Assembly: GCF_004342025.1 (NCBI RefSeq)
Contig: NZ_SLWN01000007.1
Location: forward strand, 463,709-527,708
DNA length: 64,000 nt
Reading direction: 5' to 3'
Origin: Kribbella steppae
GTDB lineage: Bacteria; Actinomycetota; Actinomycetes; Propionibacteriales; Kribbellaceae
A model generated the notes under the pieces. That model did no database searches. It had not been told where the DNA came from and saw nothing but the letters and a program-made list of their open reading frames with translations. Numbering within the stretch: position 1 is the stretch's first letter; each line of letters starts with the position of its first letter. Position numbers and translations under genes: made by a program. This document shows positions 1-9,700 of this stretch, piece after piece.

Positions 1-580
1 GGACGTCCTGCGGCAGGGCCAGTGTCACCGCTCCGGTCTCGACGGGGTCGGTCAGCACGCGCATGGCGTTGAGCAGTGCCGAGGGCAACTGTTCGGGGCG
101 CCAGACGCGGTCGAAGTACTTGGACACCGGGCGGAACGCGTCGTTGACGGAGACGTCGCCGGCGCCGAAGCTCTCCAGCTCCTGCAGCACGGGTGTTGCC
201 ACCCGGGTCGCGAACACATCCGAAGGGAGGATGAGAACAGGCAGCCGATTGACCGTGGCGAGGGCCGCGCCGGTCACCATGTTGGTCGAGCCCGGGCCGA
301 TGCTTGCCGTGCAGGCATAGGTCTGGAGCCGGTCGCGGGTGCGGGCGAACGCGGACGCGGTGTGCACCATGGCCTGCTCGTTGCGGGCCAGGATGTACGG
401 CAGCGCGTCCGGGTCCTCGAGCTCGGCCTGCAGCAGCGCCTGGCCGACACCGGCCACGTTGCCGTGTCCGAAGATGCCCAGGCATCCGGCGAACAGCCGC
501 TGTCGCCGGCCGTCGCGCTCCGAGTACTGGACGCTCAGGAATCGCACCAACGCCTGCGCGACCGTGAGACGCACCGTCAT
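1..580 (-). CDS. iolD: 3D-trihydroxycyclohexane-1,2-dione acylhydrolase (partial, N-terminal part)
   Basis: This is the first roughly 193 residues of a thiamine-diphosphate enzyme of the acetolactate-synthase fold; the rest lies beyond the left edge. IolD opens the ring of the trione made from myo-inositol and gives 5-deoxy-glucuronate. Visible are the N-terminal ThDP segments: IFGHGNVAG near residue 33 and NEQAMVHTASAFAR, whose Glu is the expected cofactor-activating residue, then GPGSTNMVTGAA. The ATG at 580 follows a strong GGAGGA ribosome site about 8 nt upstream, which fixes the start. It lies about 97 bp downstream of iolB on the same strand, so it is probably the next gene of the inositol operon. 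The identification rests on both sequence and context. Confidence 0.93.
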   Translation of the reverse strand, partial: MTVRLTVAQALVRFLSVQYSERDGRRQRLFAGCLGIFGHGNVAGVGQALLQAELEDPDALPYILARNEQAMVHTASAFARTRDRLQTYACTASIGPGSTNMVTGAALATVNRLPVLILPSDVFATRVATPVLQELESFGAGDVSVNDAFRPVSKYFDRVWRPEQLPSALLNAMRVLTDPVETGAVTLALPQDV

Positions 581-677
581 CGCTGTCCTCCTCCACAAAC
601 CATCAACTGAGACTTCATCCCTGTAGTCGTTCTCGTCCGCACTCGTGGGCCTGCCGGTCGTGTTCCGGTCGGGGCGG

Positions 678-1568
678 TCATCGGGGTGCTCCGAACGGGA
701 GGCGGGGGTCGATCGCCTGGGTGGACCAGAGTTCGCGGACCCAGCCGTGCTGCGGGTCGTCGGTGATCAGCCACTCGCGCTCGGCACCGGGGCCGGCCAT
801 CACGTTCAGGTAGTACATGTCATAACCAGGAGGCGCCATCGCCGGACCATGCCAACCATGAGGCACCAGCACCAGATCCCCACTGCGGACCTCCGCGAGG
901 ACGTCGATGGGGCGGTCCTCGGTGCCGTAGACCCGCTGGTACCCGATCGGGTCGTTGCCCTTGACATCTTCCGGGGCGGCGTCGGAGAGCTGCAGCTCGA
1001 AGTAGTAGATCTCCTCGAGCTCACTCTCCTTACCAGGCTTGTGCTCGTCGTGCTTGTGCGGCGGGTACGACGACCAGTTCCCTGCCGGGGTGAGAACCTC
1101 GCAGGCGATGATCGAGTCGGCCTCGAGTACGGACGGCGTACCGAAGTTGCGGACCTGGCGGGATGACACGCCGGCGCCGCGGAGTTCGGTCTCCACCTGT
1201 TCGACGCCGATCCGGTGATACGGGTAGTCGCTCGCGGCCTTCGCATGCGGGAAGGCGATGCGGGCACCGCCGGCGCTGGTGACTGCGACGGTTGTGCCAC
1301 GCGGCACGTACGCGAGGTCGGTCGGTCCGGCGAACACGTCGGCGCGACCGCCCAGCGGGAGGGTTTCACCCTCGACGATCACCTCGGCCGAGCCGCTCAA
1401 CGGCAGGACCAGGTACTCGCAGTCGCCTGTGTCGAACTCGACCGACTGTCCCGGCAGCAGCGTGCGGATCGACAGGCCGGTGTGATGCCAGTCCTGCTCC
1501 CCCGGGCTCACCATCAACTCGAACCCGTCGCGTGCCGTCGTACCGGCAGGCCTGAACCACTGGGTCAT
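678..1568 (-). CDS. iolB: 5-deoxy-glucuronate isomerase
   Basis: Cupin-fold enzyme of 296 residues, the normal length for IolB, which converts 5-deoxy-glucuronate to 2-deoxy-5-keto-gluconate in inositol breakdown. The metal-binding segment YPPHKHDEHKPGKESELEE is present around residues 165-185 with the expected His, His and Glu ligands, and the C-terminal cupin shows VPHGWHGPAMAPPGYDMYY. Its ATG overlaps the stop of the preceding aldolase gene by four bases (ATGA), so the two are translationally coupled. The product is expected in the cytoplasm. Product and pathway position are well supported by neighbours on both sides. Confidence 0.95.
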   Translation of the reverse strand: MTQWFRPAGTTARDGFELMVSPGEQDWHHTGLSIRTLLPGQSVEFDTGDCEYLVLPLSGSAEVIVEGETLPLGGRADVFAGPTDLAYVPRGTTVAVTSAGGARIAFPHAKAASDYPYHRIGVEQVETELRGAGVSSRQVRNFGTPSVLEADSIIACEVLTPAGNWSSYPPHKHDEHKPGKESELEEIYYFELQLSDAAPEDVKGNDPIGYQRVYGTEDRPIDVLAEVRSGDLVLVPHGWHGPAMAPPGYDMYYLNVMAGPGAEREWLITDDPQHGWVRELWSTQAIDPRLPFGAPR

Positions 1569-2452
1569 GCGACACCCCCGTGCACGAGAGCGGCAGCCTG
1601 GTCGACGGCTGCGGCGACGTCGCCATCGGGTGGGAAGAGCAGCGCACGGCCGACGACGAGACCACGGACGGACGGAAGGCTGAGCGCCTTACCCCACGAG
1701 GCGTACGTCTCCTCGGGCGAGACGGTCGGGTCACCGCCGAGCAGCAGCGTCGGCAGTGTGGTTGCTTCCATCACCCGCTCGAGGTCGTCGACGACCGGTA
1801 GCTTGAGCCAGGTGTACGCGCTGGTCGCGCCGAGGCCGGCGGCGATGTGGATCGACTTGATCACCGAGTCCGGGTCGAGCAGGTTCGTCACCCGTCCGTC
1901 CGTACGCGTCGACCAGAACGGCTCGACCATCGCCATCAGCTTGTGCTCGGCCAGCCCGGTGACCGCGGCGGCACTGCTCTCCAGCGTCGCCACCGTGCCC
2001 GGATCGGCAAGGTCGATCCTGGTCAGCATCTTGCCGCCGTCGAGCCGGCGGGCGGCGATCTCGTCGGCCGAGCGATAGGCGGTGAAGCGGTCGTCCAGTT
2101 CGAAGGCCGAGCCCTGCAGGCCGCCGCGGTTCATCGAGCCGATGACGACCTTGCCCTCGAGCGCGCCGAGCAGCAGCAGGTCTTCCAGTACGTCGGGAGT
2201 CGCCAGAACGCCGTCTACGCCGGGCCGCTCCAACGCGGTCGTCAGCCGGTCGATCAGCGCCGGACGGCTGGCCATCGCCATCCGGTCACCGCGCACGCCG
2301 AGCGCACCTCGGGCCGGGTGGTCGGCCGCGACGATCAGCAGGCGACCGTCGGCACCGACGAGTTCACGGCGACGCCGCTGCTGCCAGGCCTCGGTGATCC
2401 GCTCCGGCTGCCGCACCCGCAACTCGGTCAGATCGATGGTCTTGTCGCTCAT
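1565..2452 (-). CDS. Cgl0159-like (beta/alpha)8 aldolase of inositol catabolism
   Basis: A 295-residue TIM-barrel protein of the DeoC/FbaB-like group that actinobacterial inositol clusters carry in place of the IolJ-type aldolase. The likely role is cleavage of 2-deoxy-5-keto-gluconate-6-phosphate to a triose and malonate semialdehyde, inferred from its place between iolC and iolB. Visible signatures are LIVAADHPARGALG near residue 40 (a barrel-end motif of this group), VVIGSMNRGGLQG, the KLMAMVEPFW strand and a phosphate-site-like LLLGGDPTVSPEETYASW towards the C-terminus. It overlaps iolC upstream and iolB downstream by four bases each. The family call is firm; the exact reaction is inferred. 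Confidence 0.85.
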   Translation of the reverse strand: MSDKTIDLTELRVRQPERITEAWQQRRRRELVGADGRLLIVAADHPARGALGVRGDRMAMASRPALIDRLTTALERPGVDGVLATPDVLEDLLLLGALEGKVVIGSMNRGGLQGSAFELDDRFTAYRSADEIAARRLDGGKMLTRIDLADPGTVATLESSAAAVTGLAEHKLMAMVEPFWSTRTDGRVTNLLDPDSVIKSIHIAAGLGATSAYTWLKLPVVDDLERVMEATTLPTLLLGGDPTVSPEETYASWGKALSLPSVRGLVVGRALLFPPDGDVAAAVDQAAALVHGGVA

Positions 2453-3525
2453 GCTTCCTCACCCAGCAGGCTCAGGACCTCGGCCTCGGAAGGCATCGCG
2501 GTCGAGCATTCGAGCCGGGAGGCGACGATCGCGCCGGCGGTGTTGGCGAACCGGATCACCTTCTCCAACGGCCAGCCCGCGAGCAGTCCGTGGCAGAGCG
2601 CGCCGCCGAAGCCGTCGCCGGCGCCGAGGCCGTTGACCACGTCGACCGGGAACGGCGGGACCTCGACACGCTCGTCGCGGGTGCGGGCCAGGGTGCCCTT
2701 CGGGCCTTGTTTGACAATCGCCAGGTCGAGGCCACGGTCGAGCAGCGCCTGCGCCGCCTTGTCCGGATCGGTCTCGCCGACCGCCACCTCGCACTCCTCA
2801 CGGTTGCCCACGGCAACCGTGCAGAACCCGAGAGCGCGGCTGACCTGCTCGTGCGCCTCACTCGGGTCAGCCCAGAACATCGGCCGGTAGTCGAGGTCGA
2901 GGACGGTGAGCGGGCGGCGTTCGCGGGCTTCCCAGGCGACGAAGTGGGCCGAGCGGCTGGGTTCGGCGGACAGGCCGGTGACGGTGGACCAGTAGATGCT
3001 CGCGTCGTGGATCGCGGTCAGGTCGAGCTCGGACGGGTAGATCTCGAGGTCCGGGGCCTTGGGGAACCGGTAGAAGTACAGCGGGAAGTTGTCCGGCGGG
3101 AAGATCTCGCAGAAGGTGATCGGCGTCGGCAGCTTGTCGACCGGTGTCACGAACCGGTCGTCGACACCGAGCTCGCGCAGGCTGCGGTGGATGAAGGTGC
3201 CGAACGGGTCGTTGCCGGTCCGGCTGATCACCGCCGACCGCCGACCGTGCCGGGCCGCCGCCACCGCGACGTTCGTGGCGCTGCCACCCAGGAACTTCCC
3301 GAAGCTCTCCACATCCTCCAGGTGAGTCCCCACCTGCAACGGATACAGATCCACCCCGATCCGCCCGATCGTCAGAACCTCGTCCGCCCCAGCCTGCGAA
3401 GCACCCGCCTGGGCGCTGCCGGCTACAGCCTCGGGGCCGCCGGGTGGCGCGTCGACAGGGGTGTGCCGGAGTTTCTCAGCAGCTGCCGGTGGCGTCGGTT
3501 GGGGTGTTTGGCTGTCGGGGGTCAT
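2449..3525 (-). CDS. iolC: 5-dehydro-2-deoxygluconokinase (PfkB family)
   Basis: PfkB-type sugar kinase that phosphorylates 2-deoxy-5-keto-gluconate with ATP. The kinase core begins near residue 48 (EVLTIGRIGVDLYP), carries the first PfkB signature FLGGSATNVAVAAARHG near residue 78 and the second, VNGLGAGDGFGGALCHGL, near residue 305 with the catalytic Asp in GAGD. The first 45 or so residues form a Pro/Ala/Gln-rich extension that is not part of the kinase fold. The chosen ATG overlaps the preceding stop (ATGA) and has GGAG about 9 nt upstream, so the extension is probably real, though a later start cannot be excluded. It sits in the middle of the iol operon. Confidence 0.93.
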   Translation of the reverse strand: MTPDSQTPQPTPPAAAEKLRHTPVDAPPGGPEAVAGSAQAGASQAGADEVLTIGRIGVDLYPLQVGTHLEDVESFGKFLGGSATNVAVAAARHGRRSAVISRTGNDPFGTFIHRSLRELGVDDRFVTPVDKLPTPITFCEIFPPDNFPLYFYRFPKAPDLEIYPSELDLTAIHDASIYWSTVTGLSAEPSRSAHFVAWEARERRPLTVLDLDYRPMFWADPSEAHEQVSRALGFCTVAVGNREECEVAVGETDPDKAAQALLDRGLDLAIVKQGPKGTLARTRDERVEVPPFPVDVVNGLGAGDGFGGALCHGLLAGWPLEKVIRFANTAGAIVASRLECSTAMPSEAEVLSLLGEEA

Positions 3526-4406
3526 ACGAGGGTCTCCGCGATGGTGTGGAGGTGGGTGATGCTGGTGCGGACGTCGGTGACGGGGCCTTCGTCAGCGGGT
3601 CGGGACTGGAGCACGGTGTCCTGCTCGAGGACGTACCAGCCGCGGTAGCCGGAGTTCTCCAGGGTGGCGACGATCGTGCTGAGGTCGATGTCACCGGCAC
3701 CCAACGGCCGATACATGCCTTGGCGTACGGCGTCCGTGTAGGAGACCTCACCGGCTTGGACCTTCGCGGCCCACTCGGCGTCGACGTCCTTGAGGTGCGT
3801 GTGCTTGATCCGGCCGGTGTGCTCGACGGTCAGCGCGACCGGATCGACACCGCCGATCACCAGGTGGCCGGTGTCCAAGGTGAGGCCGATCGACGATCCC
3901 CGCAGTACCCGATCGACGTCGTCGGCGTTCTCCACCATGGTCCCGACGTGCGGGTGGATCGTGGCCAGCACCCCGCGCTCGGCCGCCAGTGCGGACAGCT
4001 TGTCCAGGTTGCCGAGCAGCGTGCTCCAACCGGTCTCGTCGAGCACCGGGCGGTCGTCGTACCCGTCCTGGCCGGTCGCCGCGGCGAGCACCAACGTGGT
4101 CGCACCGGCGGCGACGAAACCTTCGAGGGCCGCCGCGACCTCGGGAGCCGGGTCGTGCGACGGGTCGTGCAGGACGACCGGGACGAAACCGCCGACGGCG
4201 CGGAGGCCGAGGTCGGCGAGGGTCTTCGCCTTCTCCGCCGGGTCGTCGGGCAGGAAGCCGTCCGGACCGAACTCGGTCGCTGCGATACCGACCTCGCGCA
4301 TCTCGGCGAGCACCGTCTCCGGGTCGTACTGCCAGCCCCACCCGGGGACCTCGCAGACACCCCACGAGATCGGGGCGCCCGCGATCCGGAGTGCAAGGTC
4401 AGTCAT
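3522..4406 (-). CDS. iolE: Inosose dehydratase-like TIM-barrel protein (IolE/IolH group)
   Basis: AP-endonuclease-2-fold barrel of the sugar isomerase/epimerase superfamily, about 294 residues. IolE dehydrates 2-keto-myo-inositol to the trione used by IolD. Visible residues are GAPISWGVCEVPGWGW at the N-terminus, the metal ligands in ATEFG, TIHPHVGTMVEN, LTLDTGHL and KHTHLKDVD, followed by the IolE-like insertion with DAVRQGMYRPLGAGDIDL. An ATG exists 33 bases upstream, but the ATG at 4406 has a clear AGAGGAG site 8 nt before it and aligns with the start of the fold, so I prefer it. The dehydratase call (IolE) is favoured over IolH isomerase because no other iolE candidate is in the operon. 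Confidence 0.82.
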   Translation of the reverse strand: MTDLALRIAGAPISWGVCEVPGWGWQYDPETVLAEMREVGIAATEFGPDGFLPDDPAEKAKTLADLGLRAVGGFVPVVLHDPSHDPAPEVAAALEGFVAAGATTLVLAAATGQDGYDDRPVLDETGWSTLLGNLDKLSALAAERGVLATIHPHVGTMVENADDVDRVLRGSSIGLTLDTGHLVIGGVDPVALTVEHTGRIKHTHLKDVDAEWAAKVQAGEVSYTDAVRQGMYRPLGAGDIDLSTIVATLENSGYRGWYVLEQDTVLQSRPADEGPVTDVRTSITHLHTIAETLV

Positions 4407-4457
4407 CGGCCGGTCTCCTCTGTGGTCGAAGGGGTTCATGCCGGCTCGTCGAGGCCA

Positions 4458-5453
4458 TCAGACACGGCCTAGCTGGACGAGGCGGTTTTCGCGGCGGGAG
4501 AGTTCGCAGGCGTCGGCGATCCGGAAGGCCTGGTAGGCGTCCCGGACCGTGCAGGGGACCTCGCGGGTTCCGGCGACGACCTCGGTGAAGGCGGTCAGTT
4601 CGGCGACGTACGCCGGCCGGAAGCGGTCCATGAAGGTGGTGTGCGGCTGCCCGCCGGGGAAGGTGACACCAGCTTCGGCCGACCGCAATGCGGTGTGCTC
4701 GTCCAGGCCGACCGCGATCGAGCCGAGGCTGCCGAGCAGCTCCATCCGGACGTCGTGGCCGGCGGCGTTGTACCGAGTGCCGCTGACCGAGACGAACGTG
4801 TTGTCGTCCAGGGTGAGCAACGCGGCCGCCGCGTCGACGTCGCCGTACTCGCCGAAGAAACGCTCACCGCGGTTCGCGCCGGTGGCGAACACGCTGACGA
4901 CCTCGCGGCCGGTGACGTACCGAATGATGTCGAAGTCGTGCACGGTGCAGTCGCGGAAGAAGCCGCCGCTGGTCGGGATGTACTCCTGCGCCGGCGGGAA
5001 CGCGTCGTTCGTGTTCGCCCGGATGTGGTGGACGAACCCGAGCTCGCCGGAGCGGACCGCCGCTGCGGCCGTCTGGTACCCGGCGTCGAACCGGCGCTGG
5101 AATCCGATGTGCACCGGCACGTCCGAGCCTTCGACCAGCTCGACCACGCGCAGGGTGTCGGCCAGGTCGATCGCGACCGGCTTCTCACAGAACGTCGGGA
5201 TCCGGGCAGCGACACCAGCCGCGATCAGGTCCGCGTGCGCCGAGGTCGCGGCCGCGATGACGAACCCGTCGAGCCCGCTGGCCAGCAACGCGTCCACGTC
5301 CGGCGCGTACTCCAGCCCGAGGTCCTTGGCGACCAGTTCGGCGCGGCTCGCGTCGGCATCCGCGACCACCACCTGGTCCACCGCCGGCAACCCCTTCAAG
5401 GTCGCGGCATGGAACGCCCCGATCCGCCCGACCCCGACCAACCCGATCCGCAT
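4458..5453 (-). CDS. iolG: Inositol 2-dehydrogenase-like Gfo/Idh/MocA oxidoreductase
   Basis: NAD-dependent dehydrogenase of 331 residues expected to oxidise myo-inositol to 2-keto-myo-inositol, the entry step of the pathway. The Rossmann motif GVGRIGAFHA is at residues 7-16, the family signature with the catalytic Lys is CEKPVAID near residue 90, and the active-site segment GGFFRDCTVHDFDIIRYV near residue 165 carries the His-Asp pair typical of IolG. A GGAGAGGG ribosome site precedes the ATG at 5453. It is the promoter-proximal gene of the leftward iol operon and diverges from the GntR regulator. Activity on another cyclitol such as scyllo-inositol is possible. Confidence 0.9.
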   Translation of the reverse strand: MRIGLVGVGRIGAFHAATLKGLPAVDQVVVADADASRAELVAKDLGLEYAPDVDALLASGLDGFVIAAATSAHADLIAAGVAARIPTFCEKPVAIDLADTLRVVELVEGSDVPVHIGFQRRFDAGYQTAAAAVRSGELGFVHHIRANTNDAFPPAQEYIPTSGGFFRDCTVHDFDIIRYVTGREVVSVFATGANRGERFFGEYGDVDAAAALLTLDDNTFVSVSGTRYNAAGHDVRMELLGSLGSIAVGLDEHTALRSAEAGVTFPGGQPHTTFMDRFRPAYVAELTAFTEVVAGTREVPCTVRDAYQAFRIADACELSRRENRLVQLGRV

Positions 5454-5555
5454 CCGCAGCCCTCTCCTCGATCACCGGACAGGCGCGCCGGGTCCCGGAG
5501 GCGGCGCGCTGGTTGTCCGCCAGCCTTCCGGGCCGCGGAAGAGGTGTCAAGAGTT

Positions 5556-5604
5556 TGTTAACACATTTTCACGTAGAGACATACATACCTCGCTGTTGTA
5601 ACAT
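5556..5604. promoter_or_regulatory. iol/gntR divergent control region: two TGTT-AACA dyads and a gntR promoter
   Basis: The 276-bp gap between iolG and gntR contains TGTTAACA at 5556-5563, a perfect 8-bp palindrome, and TGTTGTAACA at 5594-5603, the same half-sites split by two bases. GAGACA (5576-5581) and TAACAT (5599-5604), 17 bp apart, form a plausible rightward promoter whose -10 lies inside the second dyad; a leader ATG follows six bases later. A GntR-type regulator bound here could block its own promoter and the leftward iol promoter. Sites are seen; binding is inferred. Confidence 0.5.
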
Positions 5605-5610
5605 CCGCTC

Positions 5611-5733
5611 ATGACCGCACTGATGCCACGCCTCCGGCGCGGTGGGTCATGCGGCCCTGACTCCGGCCCTTCCCTCGTCACTACAGTCGCTTCGCTCCCT
5701 GCGCTCCTCAGTCCAGGCCGGGAGGCCCCATGA
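5611..5733 (+). CDS. Possible 40-codon leader ORF coupled to gntR
   Basis: An ORF of 40 codons begins with the ATG six bases after the proposed TAACAT -10 box, which would make the transcript leaderless. It ends in TGA at 5731-5733, overlapping the gntR ATG at 5730 as ATGA. The peptide begins MTALMPRLRRGG and has no recognisable domain. The exact overlap suggests translational coupling to the regulator, but an untranslated leader is also possible because gntR has its own GGGAGG site. Confidence 0.35.
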   Translation: MTALMPRLRRGGSCGPDSGPSLVTTVASLPALLSPGREAP

Positions 5734-6470
5734 CCGCCGCCTTGCCGATCCAGCTCGATCGGTCGAGCCCGGTACCGCTATACCACCAGCTCGCCGAGCA
5801 GCTGACCGCTGCCATCACCGAGGGCACACTGCGCCCAGGTGACCCGTTCGAGAACGAGATCGGCATGTCGGACCGGCTCAACCTGTCCCGGCCGACCGTC
5901 CGCCGGGCCATCTCCGAGCTGGTCAACCAGGGCCTGCTGGTCCGCCGCCGCGGGATCGGGACCACGGTCGCGAACCAGATGGTGCATCGCAAGGCCGAGC
6001 TGACCAGCCTGTACGACGACCTCGAACGCGAAGGCCGGACACCGCGGACCGAGGTGCTCTCACTCGACTGCGACGCCCAGGACGACCGCGCCGCCGCCGT
6101 TCTCGAGCTGCCGCCCGGGACCCCGCTGGTCGCGATCGTCCGGCTCCGGTACGCCGACGACATGCCGCTCGCGATCATGCGCAACTGGTTGCCTCCGGCA
6201 CTCAACGACCTGAGCCTGGAGGAGCTCACCAGCACCGGCCTGTACGCCGTACTCCGGGCGCGCGGGATCCGGCCCACCGTGGCCCGGCAGCGCATCGGCG
6301 CCCGCAACGCGACCGCTGACGAGCGCCGTACCCTGCACATGTCCAAGGCCGAGCCGCTCGTCACCATGACCCGCTCCGCGTACGCCGCCGACGGCTCCCC
6401 GGTCGAGTTCGGCGACCACTGCTACCGCGCCGACCAGTACTCCGTCGACGTCATCGTCTCCGAACGCTGA
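5730..6470 (+). CDS. GntR family transcriptional regulator with UTRA domain (probable iol regulator)
   Basis: A 246-residue HutC-type regulator. The winged helix occupies residues 8-76 (PLYHQLAEQLTAAITEG, then LNLSRPTVRRAISEL as recognition helix and a GIGTTVA wing end). A UTRA effector domain follows from about residue 95 to 240, with the typical VAIVRLRYADDMPLAI strand and the YRADQYSVDV C-terminus. It is divergent from the iol operon and is therefore the probable local repressor, perhaps sensing an inositol intermediate. GGGAGG lies 4-10 bases before the ATG. Family is certain; ligand and targets are inferred from position. Confidence 0.9.
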   Translation: MTAALPIQLDRSSPVPLYHQLAEQLTAAITEGTLRPGDPFENEIGMSDRLNLSRPTVRRAISELVNQGLLVRRRGIGTTVANQMVHRKAELTSLYDDLEREGRTPRTEVLSLDCDAQDDRAAAVLELPPGTPLVAIVRLRYADDMPLAIMRNWLPPALNDLSLEELTSTGLYAVLRARGIRPTVARQRIGARNATADERRTLHMSKAEPLVTMTRSAYAADGSPVEFGDHCYRADQYSVDVIVSER

Positions 6471-6473
6471 TCA

Positions 6474-6742
6474 GCGAACCACCGCGTCCGCAAAGTCCGA
6501 CGCGTCCAGCGGTACGACGAACAACCCGACCCGCAACGACGGGTCGAGCAGGTCCCAGACCCTGGCTGGTCACGGATGCCCAGGAACCCTTGCAGGAAAC
6601 GACTTCCGGGACACCGTCCGCAACCACCTCGGCAGCGCTCCCGCCGTACGTCTTCACCGTGACAGCCGTGGCCGGCGGCAACTCAGCGAGGTAGAGCGAT
6701 GGGTGCTGGACCAGACCCTCCGCACCCGGGACAGGCGTTAAT
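6474..6742 (-). pseudogene. Decayed C-terminal gene remnant
   Basis: On the minus strand, directly after the glutamate dehydrogenase stop, a protein-like stretch LTPVPGAEGLVQHPSLYLAE and AVTVKTYGGSAAEVV reads in one frame. After a frame change it continues as VWDLLDPSLRVGLFVVPLDA and ends ...ADAVVR with a TGA. There is no convincing start codon or ribosome site. I read this as a broken or truncated gene of unknown family, possibly the last two fifths of a short cytosolic protein. A sequencing frameshift could also explain it. Confidence 0.35.
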
Positions 6743-9700
6743 TCACGCTTGGTTTGCCAGCAAGGTACGCACGAGTCGAAGTCCGACCGATAGGTGCGCG
6801 AGCTCCGGTCCTTCGGTCTCGACGATCTCCTCGAGCATGGTCGCGGCCCGCGACAGCGCGGTCTCGTTCTGGTCCTGCCAGGCGATGACGCGCTGCTCGG
6901 GCTCGGCCGAGGCGTCGGTGGTTTCCAGCACCTGCGCGGTGAGGCGAGCGTGGACGGCGTGCAGGTCGTCGCGCAGCGCCGCGCGGGCCATCGTCTGCCA
7001 GCGGTCGGTCCGCGGCAAGCCGATGATGCGTTCCAGGAAGGCACCGAGCTGGAGCCGCTCGCCGAGGGCGAAGTGGACCTTGGCGACCTCCATGATGTCG
7101 AGGTCGTCGCGGGACGCCGTCTCGACGATCCCGAGGCCGCCGTACGCCGGTGGCAGCACGGCGATCCGGCTCGCGAAGTCGGCCGGAACCCCCTTGTTCA
7201 CCAGGGTTTCCCGGCGCTGCTCGAACAACGCCAGCTCGCGTCCCCGCAGTACGTCGGGCAGCGCGGCGGTGAGCTTGGCGATCCCCGGTGCGAAGAACTC
7301 GATCAGTTCCTCGATGTCGATCGGCGAGCGTCGGTTGCTGACCAGCCACCGGGTCGCCCGCTCGACCAGCGTGCGGGTCTCCAGCCGCATGTGCGTCTGC
7401 GTCGCCGCGTCGACCACGTTGTCCAGCTCGGCGTTGCGAGCCAGCAACTCGGGCTGCTGGAAGATCCTGCTGGCGGCCAGGTTCGCCCGGACGACGTCCT
7501 CGACCGAACCGCCGGTCTCCAGCGACAGCCGGTGGTACGCCGTGATCCCGGACGTGTTCACGAACTCGTTCACGACCTGGGTGGTGATGATCTCGCGGCG
7601 CAGCTGGTGGCTCTGGATCTGGTCGGCGAACCGTTGCTGGATCGGCTTCGGGAAGTAGCTGGCCAGCTTGTGCGCCAGGAACTGGTCGTCCGGCAGCGAC
7701 GTCTTCAGCAGCTCCGCCTCCATCACGATCTTGGTGTAGGCGAGCAGCACCGACAGCTCAGGCGAGCTCAGCCCACGCCCCTCGGCCTTGCGTCGCTTGA
7801 ACTCCGCCACACTGGGCAGGAACTCCAGCTCGCGGTCCAGCAGTCCTTGCTTCTCCAGCCGCCGTACCCAGTCCTGATGGACGTGCATCAGAGCCGGCGC
7901 CTGCGCGGTCCCGTTCGCCAGCGCGAGGTTCTGCCGGTAGTTGCTCTTCAGCACCAGCCCGGCCACCTCATCGGTCATCGACGCGATGATGTCGTTGCGC
8001 TGCTTCTCGGTCAGGTCGCCGTCGGCGACCACCTTGTCCAGCAGGATCTTGATGTTCACCTCGTGGTCGGAGGTGTCCACGCCGGCCACGTTGTCGATGA
8101 AATCGGTGTTGATCCGGCCGCCCTGCATCGCGTACTCGATCCGGCCCAGCTGGGTGAACCCGAGGTTGCCGCCCTCGCCGACCGCGCGGGCACGCAGTTC
8201 CGAGCCGTTGATCCGGATCGCGTCGTTCGCCTTGTCGCCGACGTCGGCGTTCGTCTCGCCCGACGACTTCACATAGGTGCCGATCCCGCCGTTCCAGAAC
8301 AGGTCGACCGGTGCCTTCAGGATCGCGTTCATCAATTCGGCCGGTGTCAGCGTCGCCGGCGCGCCCTCGATCCCGAGCGCCTCGCGCACCTCGGCCGAGA
8401 TCGGGATCGCCTTGTCGGTGCGCGGGAACACCCCGCCGCCGGCCGAGATCAGCGACGCGTCGTAGTCCGCCCAGGACGACCGCGGGAGCTCGAACAGCCG
8501 ACGCCGTTCCGCGAAGCTCTTGGCCGCATCCGGCGATGGGTCGAGGAAGATGTGCCGGTGGTCGAACGCCGCGACCAGCCGGATGTGCTCCGACAACAGC
8601 ATCCCGTTGCCGAACACGTCACCGGACATGTCACCGACACCGACGACGGTGAAGTCCTGGTTCTGGCAGTCGTGCCCCAGTTCGCGGAAGTGCCGCTTGA
8701 CCGACTCCCAGGCACCGCGCGCGGTGATCCCCATCGCCTTGTGGTCGTACCCGACCGAGCCACCCGAGGCGAACGCGTCACCCAGCCAGAACCCGTACTC
8801 CTTGGCTACGCCGTTCGCGATGTCCGAGAACGTCGCGGTGCCCTTGTCCGCGGCCACCACCAGATAGGCGTCGTCACCGTCGTACCGGACCACGTCCCGC
8901 GGCGCGACGATCTCGCCGGCAACAATGTTGTCGGTGATGTCGAGCAGCCCGGAGATGAAGGTCTTGTACGACGCGATGCCTTCGGCCATCCATGCGTCCC
9001 GATCGACCGCCGGATCTGGCAGCTGCTTGGCGTAGAACCCGCCCTTGGCACCCACCGGCACGATCACCGAGTTCTTCACCATCTGCGCCTTGACCAGGCC
9101 GAGCACCTCCGTCCGGAAGTCCTCCCGCCGGTCCGACCAGCGCAGACCACCGCGGGCGACCGCACCGAAGCGCAGGTGCACACCTTCGACCTGCGGCGAG
9201 TACACGAAGATCTCGTACGCCGGCCGCGGCTGCGGCAGATCCGGGATCGCCTTCGGCTCCAGCTTCAACGAGATGTACGGCCGCGGCGAACCGTCGGCGA
9301 CGGCCGGCTGGAAGTAGTTCGTCCGCAGCGTCGCCTTGATCACGGTCAGGTAGGACCGCAGGATCCGGTCCTCGTCCAGGCTCTTCACCGTGTCCAGCGC
9401 GGCCAGGATCTCCTTCTCCAGTTGGCCCGCCAGCGTCCGCCGGTCCGGATCGTCCGCGGCACCGCGGGCCGGGTCGAAGCTGGTCTCGAACAACTGGACC
9501 AGCAGGCCGGCCACGTCCACGTGGTTCAGGAAGGTGTTCTCGATGTAGTTCTGGCTGAACGGAGTACCGCCCTGTCGGATGTACTTCCGGTAGGCGCGCA
9601 GGATCGACACCTGCCGCCAGCTGAGGTTGCCACGCAGGACCAGCGCGTTCAGCTTGTCGGACTCGGCCCGGCCCTCCCAGACCGCCTGGAACGTGTCCGA

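Noticed and set aside
2590..3648. A 352-codon plus-strand frame opposite iolC.
   Set aside because: Antisense shadow of a clear PfkB kinase; no recognisable motif or ribosome site.
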